A stretch of DNA of 49,551 nucleotides from CBDCRK01 sp965220955. Lineage in GTDB: Bacteria > Desulfobacterota > Binatia > Bin18 > CBDCRK01. Below are positions 15,468 to 22,903 of the stretch, piece after piece; position 1 is the first letter of the stretch, and the number at the start of each line of letters is the position of its first letter. The notes under the pieces are model-generated. The model was not told the DNA's origin. It saw only the letters and a program-made list of their open reading frames with translations, and made no database searches. The translations under genes were made by a program, and so were the position numbers. The stretch spans positions 1 through 49,551 of the forward strand of contig CBDCRK010000007.1 of assembly GCA_965220955.1 (NCBI GenBank), written 5' to 3'.

Positions 15468-16532
15468 ATGAAAACCCTAAACGTCCTGCTCCTGGGAGCC
15501 CCAGGAGATAAGGTCATTGAGGAAATCTCCGCGGTTGACCCATGTATCCGCGTTGTGGATGCGCGGGGCAAGTTTGAGATCGAGTATGCCCAAACCTGGC
15601 CAGCGGAAAGCGTTCGCCGGTATGTGCCACAATCCTTGATCACACAGAACACCTCGACCCGGGCTGAGCGTAACGCTTTACTGGCCGAGGCAGAAGTCAT
15701 CTGTGTCCGCTTTCCTTTTCCTCTGGACCTGCTTGCCCGGGCACCGCGGCTTAAGTGGCTTCATCAAACGCCAGCAGGCGCCTCTAATCTGCGTATAGGA
15801 GATATTTGGGGTAGTCAGGTGATGGTGACGACTTCACGCGGGCTTAACAATGCGCTGCCCATTGCCGAGTATGTCCTGGCAACCATGCTACTCTTTGCCA
15901 AATCTCTTCCCCAGGCATTTAAGGACCAGGCTCGGCGAGCGTTCGACCGTCGCGAATATCGTCCGGTACTCTTACAAGGGAAAACGCTTGTTATTGTTGG
16001 TCTAGGCGGCATTGGCAGCGAGGTGGCCCGTCTGGCAAAGGCTATGGGGATGCGCGTGCTGGCCACTCGGCGATCGGTCACGGTTACTCAGAGACAGACG
16101 CAGGGGGTCGATGAACTCCTTCCGCCATCGGCGCTACCCACCCTGCTTGAGCAGGGCGATTTTGTTGTACTGAGCGCGCAGTGGACACCTGAGACCGAAA
16201 AAATCATTGGCCAACCCGAACTGCAACAAATGAAGTCCAGTGCTTATCTCATTAATGTTGCGCGGGGTGAACTCATTGAGCAGCCGGCCCTTGTTGTTGC
16301 CCTGCGTCAGGGCTGGATTGCTGGCGCGGCCTTGGATGTTTACGAAGGAGAGTTCGAAGGTCCTCCACCAGAAGATCTCTGGCGGTTACCGAATGTGTTG
16401 ATCACTCCCCACACCTCTCCCGGTACTGATGTACCGCATGCCAGAGGGGGCGAGTTGTTCTGTGAGAACCTACAATACTATCTTAAGGGAGAGCCTTTAT
16501 TGAACGTAATAAATTGGGAGCGGGGGTATTAG
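15468..16532 (+). CDS. D-2-hydroxyacid dehydrogenase family protein
   Basis: A 354-residue NAD(P)-dependent dehydrogenase. The dinucleotide-binding motif VIVGLGGIGSEVARLAKA lies near residues 174-191; the catalytic arginine is in INVARGELIEQP, and the closing segment ALDVYEGEFEGPPPEDLW and LITPHTSPGTD supplies the Glu/His pair. It should interconvert a 2-oxoacid and its D-2-hydroxyacid. Only a weak ribosome site precedes the ATG, which fits translation linked to the gene before it. The stop codon TAG overlaps the first arm of an inverted repeat, so the end of the gene has been co-opted by, or lies right at, the repeat. Another family member is at 47683. Confidence 0.88.
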   Translation: MKTLNVLLLGAPGDKVIEEISAVDPCIRVVDARGKFEIEYAQTWPAESVRRYVPQSLITQNTSTRAERNALLAEAEVICVRFPFPLDLLARAPRLKWLHQTPAGASNLRIGDIWGSQVMVTTSRGLNNALPIAEYVLATMLLFAKSLPQAFKDQARRAFDRREYRPVLLQGKTLVIVGLGGIGSEVARLAKAMGMRVLATRRSVTVTQRQTQGVDELLPPSALPTLLEQGDFVVLSAQWTPETEKIIGQPELQQMKSSAYLINVARGELIEQPALVVALRQGWIAGAALDVYEGEFEGPPPEDLWRLPNVLITPHTSPGTDVPHARGGELFCENLQYYLKGEPLLNVINWERGY

Positions 16533-16604
16533 TAGGGGCGAAGCATTCGTTCTGAAGTTCCGAAAGAACCAAAGGGGGACGCCCGCGGATGCTTCGCCCC
16601 TACT
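16531..16604. repeat. Inverted-repeat element with perfect 16-base arms
   Basis: AGTAGGGGCGAAGCAT (16531-16546) and its exact complement ATGCTTCGCCCCTACT (16589-16604) flank 42 bases. The left arm begins within the stop codon of the dehydrogenase. The size and perfect ends suit a small palindromic mobile repeat (REP/MITE-like); it could also act as a terminator. The GTAGGGGC core is shared with the element at 31845. Confidence 0.75.
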
Positions 16605-16668
16605 CTTCCCGAATACACTGTTCGTGGCCGGCCTGTTATAGGGAACATAAGGGAGCTAAGTACCAGCT

Positions 16669-17781
16669 ATGAGAGGCGTTGAAAAACAAGATATAATAAA
16701 GAAACTCATGGGGCGTCCGACTGAAAAGCAGCAGCAGGCTGAGAAGCAAGCTAGGACTGCTAGGCGTCTGCGCCCTGCTAGGCGTCTGCGCCCATTGGTA
16801 GCTGTATGGGTGGTTATGCTTCTGCTAGGCGTTGCTGTCAATTCTTTTGGTCAGGAACAGCTCACCCTGACCGGCCACCAAAATTGGATCTATAGTGTGG
16901 TCTTCAGCCCCGATGGCAAGCGTGTGGCTACAGCCAGCTTTGATAATACGGCAAAAGTGTGGGACGCCGATTCCGGCGAGGAGCAGCTTACCCTCGGCGG
17001 CCACGAACATTGGGTCTGTAGTGTGGCCTTCAGTCCCGATGGCAAGCGTGTGGCCACGGCTAGCTTTGATAATACGGCAAGAGTATGGGATGCGGTTTCC
17101 GGCCAAGAACTCTTTGTCTTGGCCGGCCACACTGGGGCCATCTATGGTGTAGTCTTCAGTCCGGATGGCAAGCGCTTGGTTACGGTTAGCGATGATAGTA
17201 GGGCAAGAGTATGGGATGCAGCTTCCGGTGAGGAACTGTTCGTCTTTGATGCCCACAAGAATTGGATCTATAGTGTGGTCTTCAGCCCCGATGGCAAGCG
17301 TGTGGCCACGGCTAGCAGAGATATGACGGCAAAAGTATGGGATGCAACTTCCGGCCGGGAGCAACTCACCTTTGATGCCCATACCAGTGCAGTCTTTAGC
17401 GTGGCCTTCAGTCCAGACGGGAAGCGTATAGCCACAGGCAGCTTTGATAATACAGTAAAGATATGGGATGCGGCTTCCGGAGAAGAACTGTTCACCTTGA
17501 CCGGCCATACTGGTACAGTCTTTGGCGTGGCCTTCAGTCCGGATGGGAAGCTTTTGGCTACGGCTAGCAATGATAGTACGGCGAAGGTGTGGGATGCGGC
17601 TTCCGGCGAGGAGCGGCTTACTCTCGACGGCCACACTGGTCCGGTCCGAAGTGTAGCCTTCAGTCCGGACGGAAAGCACTTGGCTACGGCTAGTAGAGAT
17701 ATGACCGTAAAAATATGGGACACTTCTTCTGGACAAGAACAAACCACCCTTGACAGCCAGCTAATGCAGTCCAGAACATAG
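16669..17781 (+). CDS. Membrane-anchored seven-bladed WD40 repeat protein
   Basis: A 370-residue protein: a basic, Gln/Arg-rich N-terminus with an internal duplication (RRLRPARRLRP), one hydrophobic segment at about 43-60 (VAVWVVMLLLGVAVNSF) and seven WD40 repeats of 42 residues filling the rest. Each blade has the G/A-H dipeptide, FSPDGK and KVWDA/KIWD, for example LTGHQNWIYSVV to KVWDADSG. Seven blades close one propeller, exposed to the periplasm if the hydrophobic part is an uncleaved signal anchor. Such propellers are protein-interaction platforms; the partner is unknown. The blades are strikingly alike at the DNA level, so they were amplified or homogenised recently. The ATG lacks a strong ribosome site; M14 is an alternative start. 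Confidence 0.88.
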   Translation: MRGVEKQDIIKKLMGRPTEKQQQAEKQARTARRLRPARRLRPLVAVWVVMLLLGVAVNSFGQEQLTLTGHQNWIYSVVFSPDGKRVATASFDNTAKVWDADSGEEQLTLGGHEHWVCSVAFSPDGKRVATASFDNTARVWDAVSGQELFVLAGHTGAIYGVVFSPDGKRLVTVSDDSRARVWDAASGEELFVFDAHKNWIYSVVFSPDGKRVATASRDMTAKVWDATSGREQLTFDAHTSAVFSVAFSPDGKRIATGSFDNTVKIWDAASGEELFTLTGHTGTVFGVAFSPDGKLLATASNDSTAKVWDAASGEERLTLDGHTGPVRSVAFSPDGKHLATASRDMTVKIWDTSSGQEQTTLDSQLMQSRT

Positions 17782-17824
17782 CCGTGAGGGAGCATATTTG
17801 TTGAAATAAGGAGTTAAAGCGCTC

Positions 17825-19102
17825 ATGAAAGTGAAACTTGCTTTTGGTCGCGAGGGAGCAGAAATAGAATTGCCGTCGCATATCCGAGCGACGGTTTTGG
17901 CAGCAAAGTTTGCGGAGGCAGCAGAGGCGGCAGATAACGCTCTGGCTGAAGCCCTGTACGGTCCTATTAAGTCTCCTCCCTTGTTCGACTTAGCAAAGGG
18001 CAAGGCCACAGCGGCTATTTCCATTTGCGACATCACGCGGCCAGCGCCTAACCGTGTGGTATTACCGCATGTGCTAGGCACTCTAGAAAAGGCCGGGATT
18101 CCTCGCGCCGGCATTACTATTCTAATTGCCACCGGTCTACATCGGAGTGCCACTGTACAGGAGTTGCAAGAGATTGTGGGGCCGGAGATCTTGAGTTGTT
18201 ATACGGTTGAGTCTCATGATGCTCGCAACGAGGCGTCGCATGTTGACCTGGGCCAGACACATTCCGGGACTCGTGTTCTCATTGACCGGCGATTTGTGGA
18301 AAGCGATCTGCACATCACCCTTGGGTTCATTGAACCCCATCTCATGCTGGGCTTCTCGGGCGGAAGAAAGCTGGTAGCACCAGGCTTGGCTGGCGAGGAA
18401 ACGATTAAACGGTTGCACAGTCCACTCTTTATGCGCGATCCCCGAGCAGTGGAGGGATCTTTTCCGGACAATCCTCTGCATCAGGAGCTGCTCGAGATTG
18501 CGCGGATGGCGCGTCATGACTTTATTGTGGACGTTGCCCTGACACGCTCCCGGCAGATTGCCCGGGTGTTTGCCGGCAATCCCGGAGCTGCTCATGCAGC
18601 AGGAGTGGATTTTGTGCGAACCTCCACACGGGCGTTAGTTAGCGAAGCTGTAGATGCGGTGATCACAACCAGCGCCGGCTATCCGCTTGACCTGACCTAT
18701 TATCAGAGTGTCAAAGGGGTCACTGCTGCCTCGCACATAGTAAAGCCAGGAGGAACTATTCTGCTGGCTGCCGCCTGTCAGGAGGGTCTTGGTAGCCCCG
18801 AGTTTACCCAGTTTGTTCGCCGTTTTCCTGACTGGCGAGCGTGCCTCAAAGAGACGGAGCATGCTCCTGTAGTTATTGACCAGTGGCAACTAGAAAAGCT
18901 GGCGTTGGTGGCGCAGAAGGCCCGGTTAATGTTTTGCACGCCTGGCATTCCGGCTGAGGACCGCACCTGTTTATGGGGATCGGTGTTTGAGGATGCCCCT
19001 CAAGCCGTGGGGGCGCTTTGTGCAGAGCTACCCCACGGGGCAACTGTTGCCGTCATTCCTGAAGGCCCGTATGTATTCTCCCAGCTCGCGCCGACATCCT
19101 AA
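17825..19102 (+). CDS. LarA-type (nickel-pincer) lactate racemase family protein
   Basis: A 425-residue DUF2088/LarA homologue. Residues known to matter in LarA of Lactiplantibacillus plantarum are present: Asp69 and Arg72 in ICDITRPAPNR, His107 in ATGLHR, His172 in IEPHLMLGFSGG, Lys182 (the pincer-cofactor lysine position) in GGRKLVAPGLAG and His198 in IKRLHSP. It should therefore bind the nickel-pincer nucleotide and racemise or epimerise a 2-hydroxyacid, though family members have varied substrates. The cofactor-making genes larB, larC and larE are not in the window. AAGGAG precedes the ATG. The nearby D-2-hydroxyacid dehydrogenase at 15468 fits hydroxyacid metabolism. Confidence 0.88.
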   Translation: MKVKLAFGREGAEIELPSHIRATVLAAKFAEAAEAADNALAEALYGPIKSPPLFDLAKGKATAAISICDITRPAPNRVVLPHVLGTLEKAGIPRAGITILIATGLHRSATVQELQEIVGPEILSCYTVESHDARNEASHVDLGQTHSGTRVLIDRRFVESDLHITLGFIEPHLMLGFSGGRKLVAPGLAGEETIKRLHSPLFMRDPRAVEGSFPDNPLHQELLEIARMARHDFIVDVALTRSRQIARVFAGNPGAAHAAGVDFVRTSTRALVSEAVDAVITTSAGYPLDLTYYQSVKGVTAASHIVKPGGTILLAAACQEGLGSPEFTQFVRRFPDWRACLKETEHAPVVIDQWQLEKLALVAQKARLMFCTPGIPAEDRTCLWGSVFEDAPQAVGALCAELPHGATVAVIPEGPYVFSQLAPTS

Positions 19103-19190
19103 TGATGCTATTGAATCTGGTGTGGGAACCTTGTATTCAACCTCCCGGCCCTGAAGCAACCCTCGCACCTGCTCACGTAGCACCACGCCC

Positions 19191-19382
19191 CAATCCCTCT
19201 CGGCAAACCAAATCAGCGGCGGCGCTATCTACGATGCTTTGATTGCCCAGGCTTCAGTCAAGGCAAAGGTGGATCGCCTGATAACACTCAATCCTGACGA
19301 TTTTCGTTGGGTAAGACCAAAGATTGCTTCGAGAGTTTTCTCTCCGGGGGTCAGTATTGATGGTGAGACTTTTGGGCAATGA
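19191..19382 (+). pseudogene. C-terminal fragment of a PIN-domain (VapC-like) toxin
   Basis: An open frame without start encodes QSLSANQISGGAIYDALIAQ followed by KAKVDRLITLNPDDFRWVRP, the last third of a PIN nuclease (the GGAIYDALIA helix carries the third acidic residue). The N-terminal two thirds and any antitoxin are missing. The surrounding 19103-19549 stretch has no intact gene; on its minus strand the frame WFAERDWGVVLREQVRGLLQ looks protein-like but is unassigned. It is debris of a second PIN-type toxin-antitoxin locus. Confidence 0.75.
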
Positions 19383-19388
19383 CAATGC

Positions 19389-19427
19389 TGCCGATGTCAA
19401 TGCTCTTGCATTGCCGATGTCAATGCT
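19389..19427. repeat. Short direct repeat, two 16-base copies
   Basis: TGCCGATGTCAATGCT occurs at 19389-19404 and again at 19412-19427, a 23-base period, just after the PIN fragment. It may be a slippage product or a scar of the rearrangement that truncated the toxin gene. Confidence 0.7.
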
Positions 19428-19549
19428 TGGTCTTGATCATATGGCTTGACAAGAGAAATTGAGGGACTTAGTCTGCACGCGTAGAACACAAAAACCTGCG
19501 GTACCTGCCATTAGCCTGATAGAGAAATTTTCGTTAAAGGAGGTAGGCT

Positions 19550-20428
19550 ATGCCACCACAAGTACTCACGGATGGTCTTAAGTTCCCCGAAGGACCGGTG
19601 TGGGCGCCGGATGGGACAGTATATGTTACCGAGGTTGAAGGCGGTTGCATCACGGCTATTGCGCCCGATGGCTCCAAACGCACTTTTGCTGAAACCGGCG
19701 GCTCGCCGAACGGGGCGGCGCTCGGCCCTGATGGCTACCTTTACGTGACAAATAATGGTGGTAGGGAGCCGGGGTATATCCAAAAAATTGACCCGAATGG
19801 CAAGATTGGGACTCTCTACAATCAATGTGAAGGGCAGCCCTTTCAAGGCCCCAACGACCTGGTCTTCGATGCCCACGGGGGTTTCTACTTTACCGATCCA
19901 GGCCCGGTTTCTCGTGATGGTCTCAAATTTGGTCATATCTACTACGCCCAGGCAGATGGTAGCCAGGTCAAACGAATGCAGTACTACTTCTTCTTTCCCA
20001 ACGGCATTGCCCTTACTCTAGATGGCTCGACGCTGATCATTCTGGAGTCGATGACCGGCCGCGTTTGGGCTATCCCTATCGAGAGTCCTGGTACTCTAGC
20101 GCAGGTTGACGCCGGCGCCCGTGCCGGGGCACCCCGGGCTTGGCCGGTCACGTCCTTGCTGACCACTGTACCGCAGCCGGCCGTGCCGGACGGGATGTGT
20201 GTGGATGAGGCGGGCAACCTTTTGGTTTGCGCCCACAATAGCAGCACAGTCTCAGTCCATGCTCCCGATGGAGCGCCTCTTTCGCCTATAACAGTAGAAG
20301 ATCGCAGGCTGACCAACTGCTGCTTTGGCGGCAACGACTTTTGCACCCTTTATATTACCGAATCCGGTCTTGGACGCGTGGTCATGATACAGTGGGAGCG
20401 GCCAGGCCTACGACTCAACGATCACTGA
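19550..20428 (+). CDS. SMP-30/gluconolactonase family lactonase
   Basis: A 292-residue six-bladed beta-propeller of the SMP-30/LRE family, hydrolysing sugar or other lactones with a divalent metal. Metal-ligand positions are visible: Glu in LKFPEGPVWAPDG, Asn in GPNDLVFDAHGGFYFTD (usual N-D pair) and Asp in VPDGMCVDEAGNLLV. There is no signal peptide. The start at 19550 follows AAAGGAGG. Its stop lies 89 bases before the hydantoinase start, same strand; the two may be cotranscribed. It follows the racemase after a gap of debris, so the three together suggest hydroxyacid/lactone/cyclic-amide breakdown, which is inference. Confidence 0.88.
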   Translation: MPPQVLTDGLKFPEGPVWAPDGTVYVTEVEGGCITAIAPDGSKRTFAETGGSPNGAALGPDGYLYVTNNGGREPGYIQKIDPNGKIGTLYNQCEGQPFQGPNDLVFDAHGGFYFTDPGPVSRDGLKFGHIYYAQADGSQVKRMQYYFFFPNGIALTLDGSTLIILESMTGRVWAIPIESPGTLAQVDAGARAGAPRAWPVTSLLTTVPQPAVPDGMCVDEAGNLLVCAHNSSTVSVHAPDGAPLSPITVEDRRLTNCCFGGNDFCTLYITESGLGRVVMIQWERPGLRLNDH

Positions 20429-20517
20429 TGGGTATCAATGTGCCACTATAGTCTATGATTGTAGTGTCCCTCCGGGGCAGAGTCGTTCTGCCTAAAAACA
20501 CCATAAAGGAGGTGAAT

Positions 20518-21885
20518 ATGGACCTCATTATTCGCAATGGCACGGTGGTTACGGCTGCTGAGGTGTATGAGGCGGACGTTGGCATTGAAGGGGGTAAGGT
20601 TAAGCAAATCGGGCAGGGGCTGGGCCCGGCCGCTAGAGAAATTGATGCTAGGGGTCAGTACCTTTTCCCTGGTGGGGTGGACGTACACACGCATGTGGAC
20701 ATTGAACTGTTAGGATACCGCTCGGCCGATGACTTTTACTCCGGCACTGTAGCCGCGGCTTGTGGTGGAGTGACAACCATTGTGGATTATGTGCTGCCCG
20801 AGCCCGGTCAATCCATTCAGGGCAGTGTTGAGGCCTGGCAGCAAAAGGCCCAGGGCAAGGCTATAATCGACTATGGCCTGCACCCGGTAATCCTGGAGCC
20901 CACACCAAAGATTATTGCCGAGATGGCGGATGCAGTAGCCGATGGCTACACCAGCTTTAAGCTTTTTATGATTGGTATGGCTCGTTTTGACGAGCTGGCG
21001 CCCCAGTATCTAAAAGTCATTGCTCAGGCTGGAAAACTTGGCGCCCTTACCAATATCCATGCCGAGGATCAGTGCCTGATTTCTTATCTAACCGAGCAAT
21101 TTAATGCTGAGGGCAAAGTGGGCGTACGTTACTTTGCTGATTCTCGGCCCCGTCCATCCGAGGGCTTGGCCGTGCAACGCGCTATCACCATGGCCCGCTA
21201 TGCCGAAGCCCCCATCTATCTTGTCCATTTGTCTTGTGAAGAAGCCCTGGCACCCATTCGCGAGGCTCGGGCGCGTGGGCAGGTGGTCTATGGCGAGACC
21301 CGGCCCATCTATCTTCATCTTTCCAGAGAGCGTTTTGAGGAAACAGACGGCGAGCGCTATGTGGGCTGGCCGCCGCTCAGAGAAGCCTCGCAAATGGAGG
21401 TAGTGTGGAATGGCCTGCGTACCGATAACCTCCAGACCGTAGCCACTGACCACTGCGGCTGGAACCTAGTGCAAAAGAAGACGGGTAAGACCGTAGACGA
21501 ACTGCTGCCGGGCATGTCGAACTTGGAGACTCTGTTGCCCATGCTCTACTCCGAGGGTGTAGGTCAGGGTCGGCTCTCGCTCAACCGCTTTGTTGAAGTG
21601 ATCTCAGCCAATCCGGCCAAGCTCTTTGGTCTCTATCCCCAGAAAGGTACCATTGCGGTTGGCGCGGATGCCGACATTGTAGTCTTGGATCCTAAGAAAG
21701 AAGTGACAATTCAGCACCGTGACATGCACTCACGCTCGGACTACGAGTTACACGAAGGGTTTCAGGTAACCGGCTGGCCGACTATGACGCTATCACGCGG
21801 GGAAGTGATTGTAGACAACGGCAAAGTGCTGGGGCAGGCGGGGAGGGGGAAGTTGCTCAAACGAGGGAAGTTTACAGTCATGTAA
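20518..21885 (+). CDS. D-hydantoinase / dihydropyrimidinase
   Basis: A 455-residue cyclic amidohydrolase that opens hydantoin or dihydropyrimidine rings. The binuclear-metal ligands are all seen: GGVDVHTHVDIE (His57, His59), the carboxylated-lysine motif YTSFKLFMIG, TNIHAEDQ, IYLVHLSCEEA and VATDHCGWN (Asp). The C-terminal part has the usual FGLYPQKGTIAVGADADIVV. I chose ATG 20518 because AAAGGAGG lies upstream; an in-frame start at 20455 would swallow that site. No carbamoylase or racemase for hydantoins lies next to it, so the exact substrate is open; it could act on other cyclic imides. Confidence 0.9.
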   Translation: MDLIIRNGTVVTAAEVYEADVGIEGGKVKQIGQGLGPAAREIDARGQYLFPGGVDVHTHVDIELLGYRSADDFYSGTVAAACGGVTTIVDYVLPEPGQSIQGSVEAWQQKAQGKAIIDYGLHPVILEPTPKIIAEMADAVADGYTSFKLFMIGMARFDELAPQYLKVIAQAGKLGALTNIHAEDQCLISYLTEQFNAEGKVGVRYFADSRPRPSEGLAVQRAITMARYAEAPIYLVHLSCEEALAPIREARARGQVVYGETRPIYLHLSRERFEETDGERYVGWPPLREASQMEVVWNGLRTDNLQTVATDHCGWNLVQKKTGKTVDELLPGMSNLETLLPMLYSEGVGQGRLSLNRFVEVISANPAKLFGLYPQKGTIAVGADADIVVLDPKKEVTIQHRDMHSRSDYELHEGFQVTGWPTMTLSRGEVIVDNGKVLGQAGRGKLLKRGKFTVM

Positions 21886-21898
21886 ATGAGGTCATAGG

Positions 21899-22260
21899 TT
21901 GATAAACCAATCGACACTGACCTTACTAAGTCACTCGCCCCCCAGGGAGATTTTCCAAGCGCTTGCAGAAAACATTGAAAAGGTGATTAGAGGACAATCG
22001 GCGGCTATCCGTAAGCTTCTGGCCGCCTGTGCTAGCGGCGGCCATGTCCTGCTGGAAGATTATCCGGTAATATGTAGCCCCTGATGATGAGGTGGCTTTT
22101 CTCTCGGCCCAAGAGAAAAGCCATCCCCTTGATGAGATCGCAGCCTGTGTCTCACTGGAGGATTCTTTCACCCTCAGACAGTGCGTCAAGGAGATTCGCC
22201 TCAGCGATGAGTTGAAGCGATACATTATCGACCTTGTCCGGGCAACTCAACTTGTCACCG
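21899..22260 (+). pseudogene. MoxR-type AAA+ ATPase with internal deletion
   Basis: The 5' part encodes EIFQALAENIEKVIRGQSAA and KLLAACASGGHVLLEDYP, the MoxR N-terminus up to the residue before the Walker A GTGKT. The reading frame then stops (VICSP-stop, about 22082). Directly after it, in another frame, comes DEVAFLSAQEKSHPLDEIAA and IRLSDELKRYIIDLVRATQ, which belongs about 130-150 residues further along in the family. The whole ATPase core (Walker A, Walker B, sensors) has been deleted. MoxR genes usually head operons with DUF58, VWA and transglutaminase-like genes; only fragments of that operon remain here. Confidence 0.8.
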
Positions 22261-22273
22261 GGGATTCAGTTAG

Positions 22274-22396
22274 GGGCCAGCCCGCGCGCTTCACTACCGC
22301 TATCGCTTTGACCCCCAGGGAATCAGCACAACCGACCGAAAAGCCCTCCAATCGAACGTCCAATCCTGGTGGGAACAACATAGAACCACCCTTTGA
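22274..22396 (+). pseudogene. C-terminal fragment of a protein from a MoxR-type operon
   Basis: After a stop at 22271 the frame encodes ARALHYRYRFDPQGISTTDR and ALQSNVQSWWEQHRTTL before TGA at 22394. It resembles the tail of proteins encoded downstream of moxR/DUF58 (transglutaminase-like or DUF4129 type), so a single deletion probably fused the end of a MoxR gene to the end of the last gene of its operon. The family call is tentative. Confidence 0.5.
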
Positions 22397-22422
22397 GAAC
22401 TTCCGGCTGTTATCTCTGTTTC

Positions 22423-22875
22423 CTAGCTCTGCTTCTCTGCCCAGCCCTCACTGAGAGGCACAAAATAGTACATAGTCACTTTGCGTGAGCGAAACTTCCA
22501 CTCTTCGCCCACCTTGGCGTACTGGTCGTCATAATAACCGGCGGCAATCATGCTCTTACCATCGCGGGTGGCTCGCAACTCTAGATAACAGGTGCCAGTG
22601 GCCTGGTCACCGTTCAGATCGATGACATGATTGTGAATAAAAGGATGAGGATCAAGGGTTGATAATCCTTGCTGGTAGGACTTGAGTAGCGCCTCTCTGC
22701 CCTTGGGCACGGGCTGGCCTCCTCCAGCATCGAACTCACCATCGTCGGTAAAAAGATTGACAATGGCGGGCACGTCCTTTTTCCATACATAGTGGCAATA
22801 TTTAAGCGGCAGATCGCGAATTGCCTCCCGGTCAGCCAGTTCACGGACAATGGTTTCAACGTCCTTTGTAGCCAT
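22423..22875 (-). CDS. SnoaL-like (NTF2-fold) protein
   Basis: A 150-residue cone-shaped alpha+beta barrel protein of the SnoaL_4 group, with the helix REAIRDLPLKYCHYVWKKDV, the segment VNLFTDDGEFDAGGGQPVP and KGREALLKSYQQG, and FIHNHVIDLNGDQATGTCYL. Such proteins include isomerases, dehydratases and the small subunits of ring-hydroxylating dioxygenases; a stand-alone enzyme is likelier here since no large dioxygenase subunit is present. AAGGAGG precedes the ATG. It lies 28 bases downstream of the DUF1329 gene on the same strand, so the two likely form an operon. Confidence 0.82.
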   Translation of the reverse strand: MATKDVETIVRELADREAIRDLPLKYCHYVWKKDVPAIVNLFTDDGEFDAGGGQPVPKGREALLKSYQQGLSTLDPHPFIHNHVIDLNGDQATGTCYLELRATRDGKSMIAAGYYDDQYAKVGEEWKFRSRKVTMYYFVPLSEGWAEKQS

Positions 22876-22903
22876 AAAAACCTCCTTATTCTAGACAAAA
22901 AAT

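Noticed and set aside
16825..17795. Long minus-strand frames opposite the WD40 gene (305 and 175 residues)
   Set aside because: They are low-complexity mirrors of the repeated blade DNA on the other strand, with no ribosome site or known domain.
19389..19427. CRISPR-like repeat
   Set aside because: Only two 16-base copies with a 7-base spacing, no array and no cas genes.
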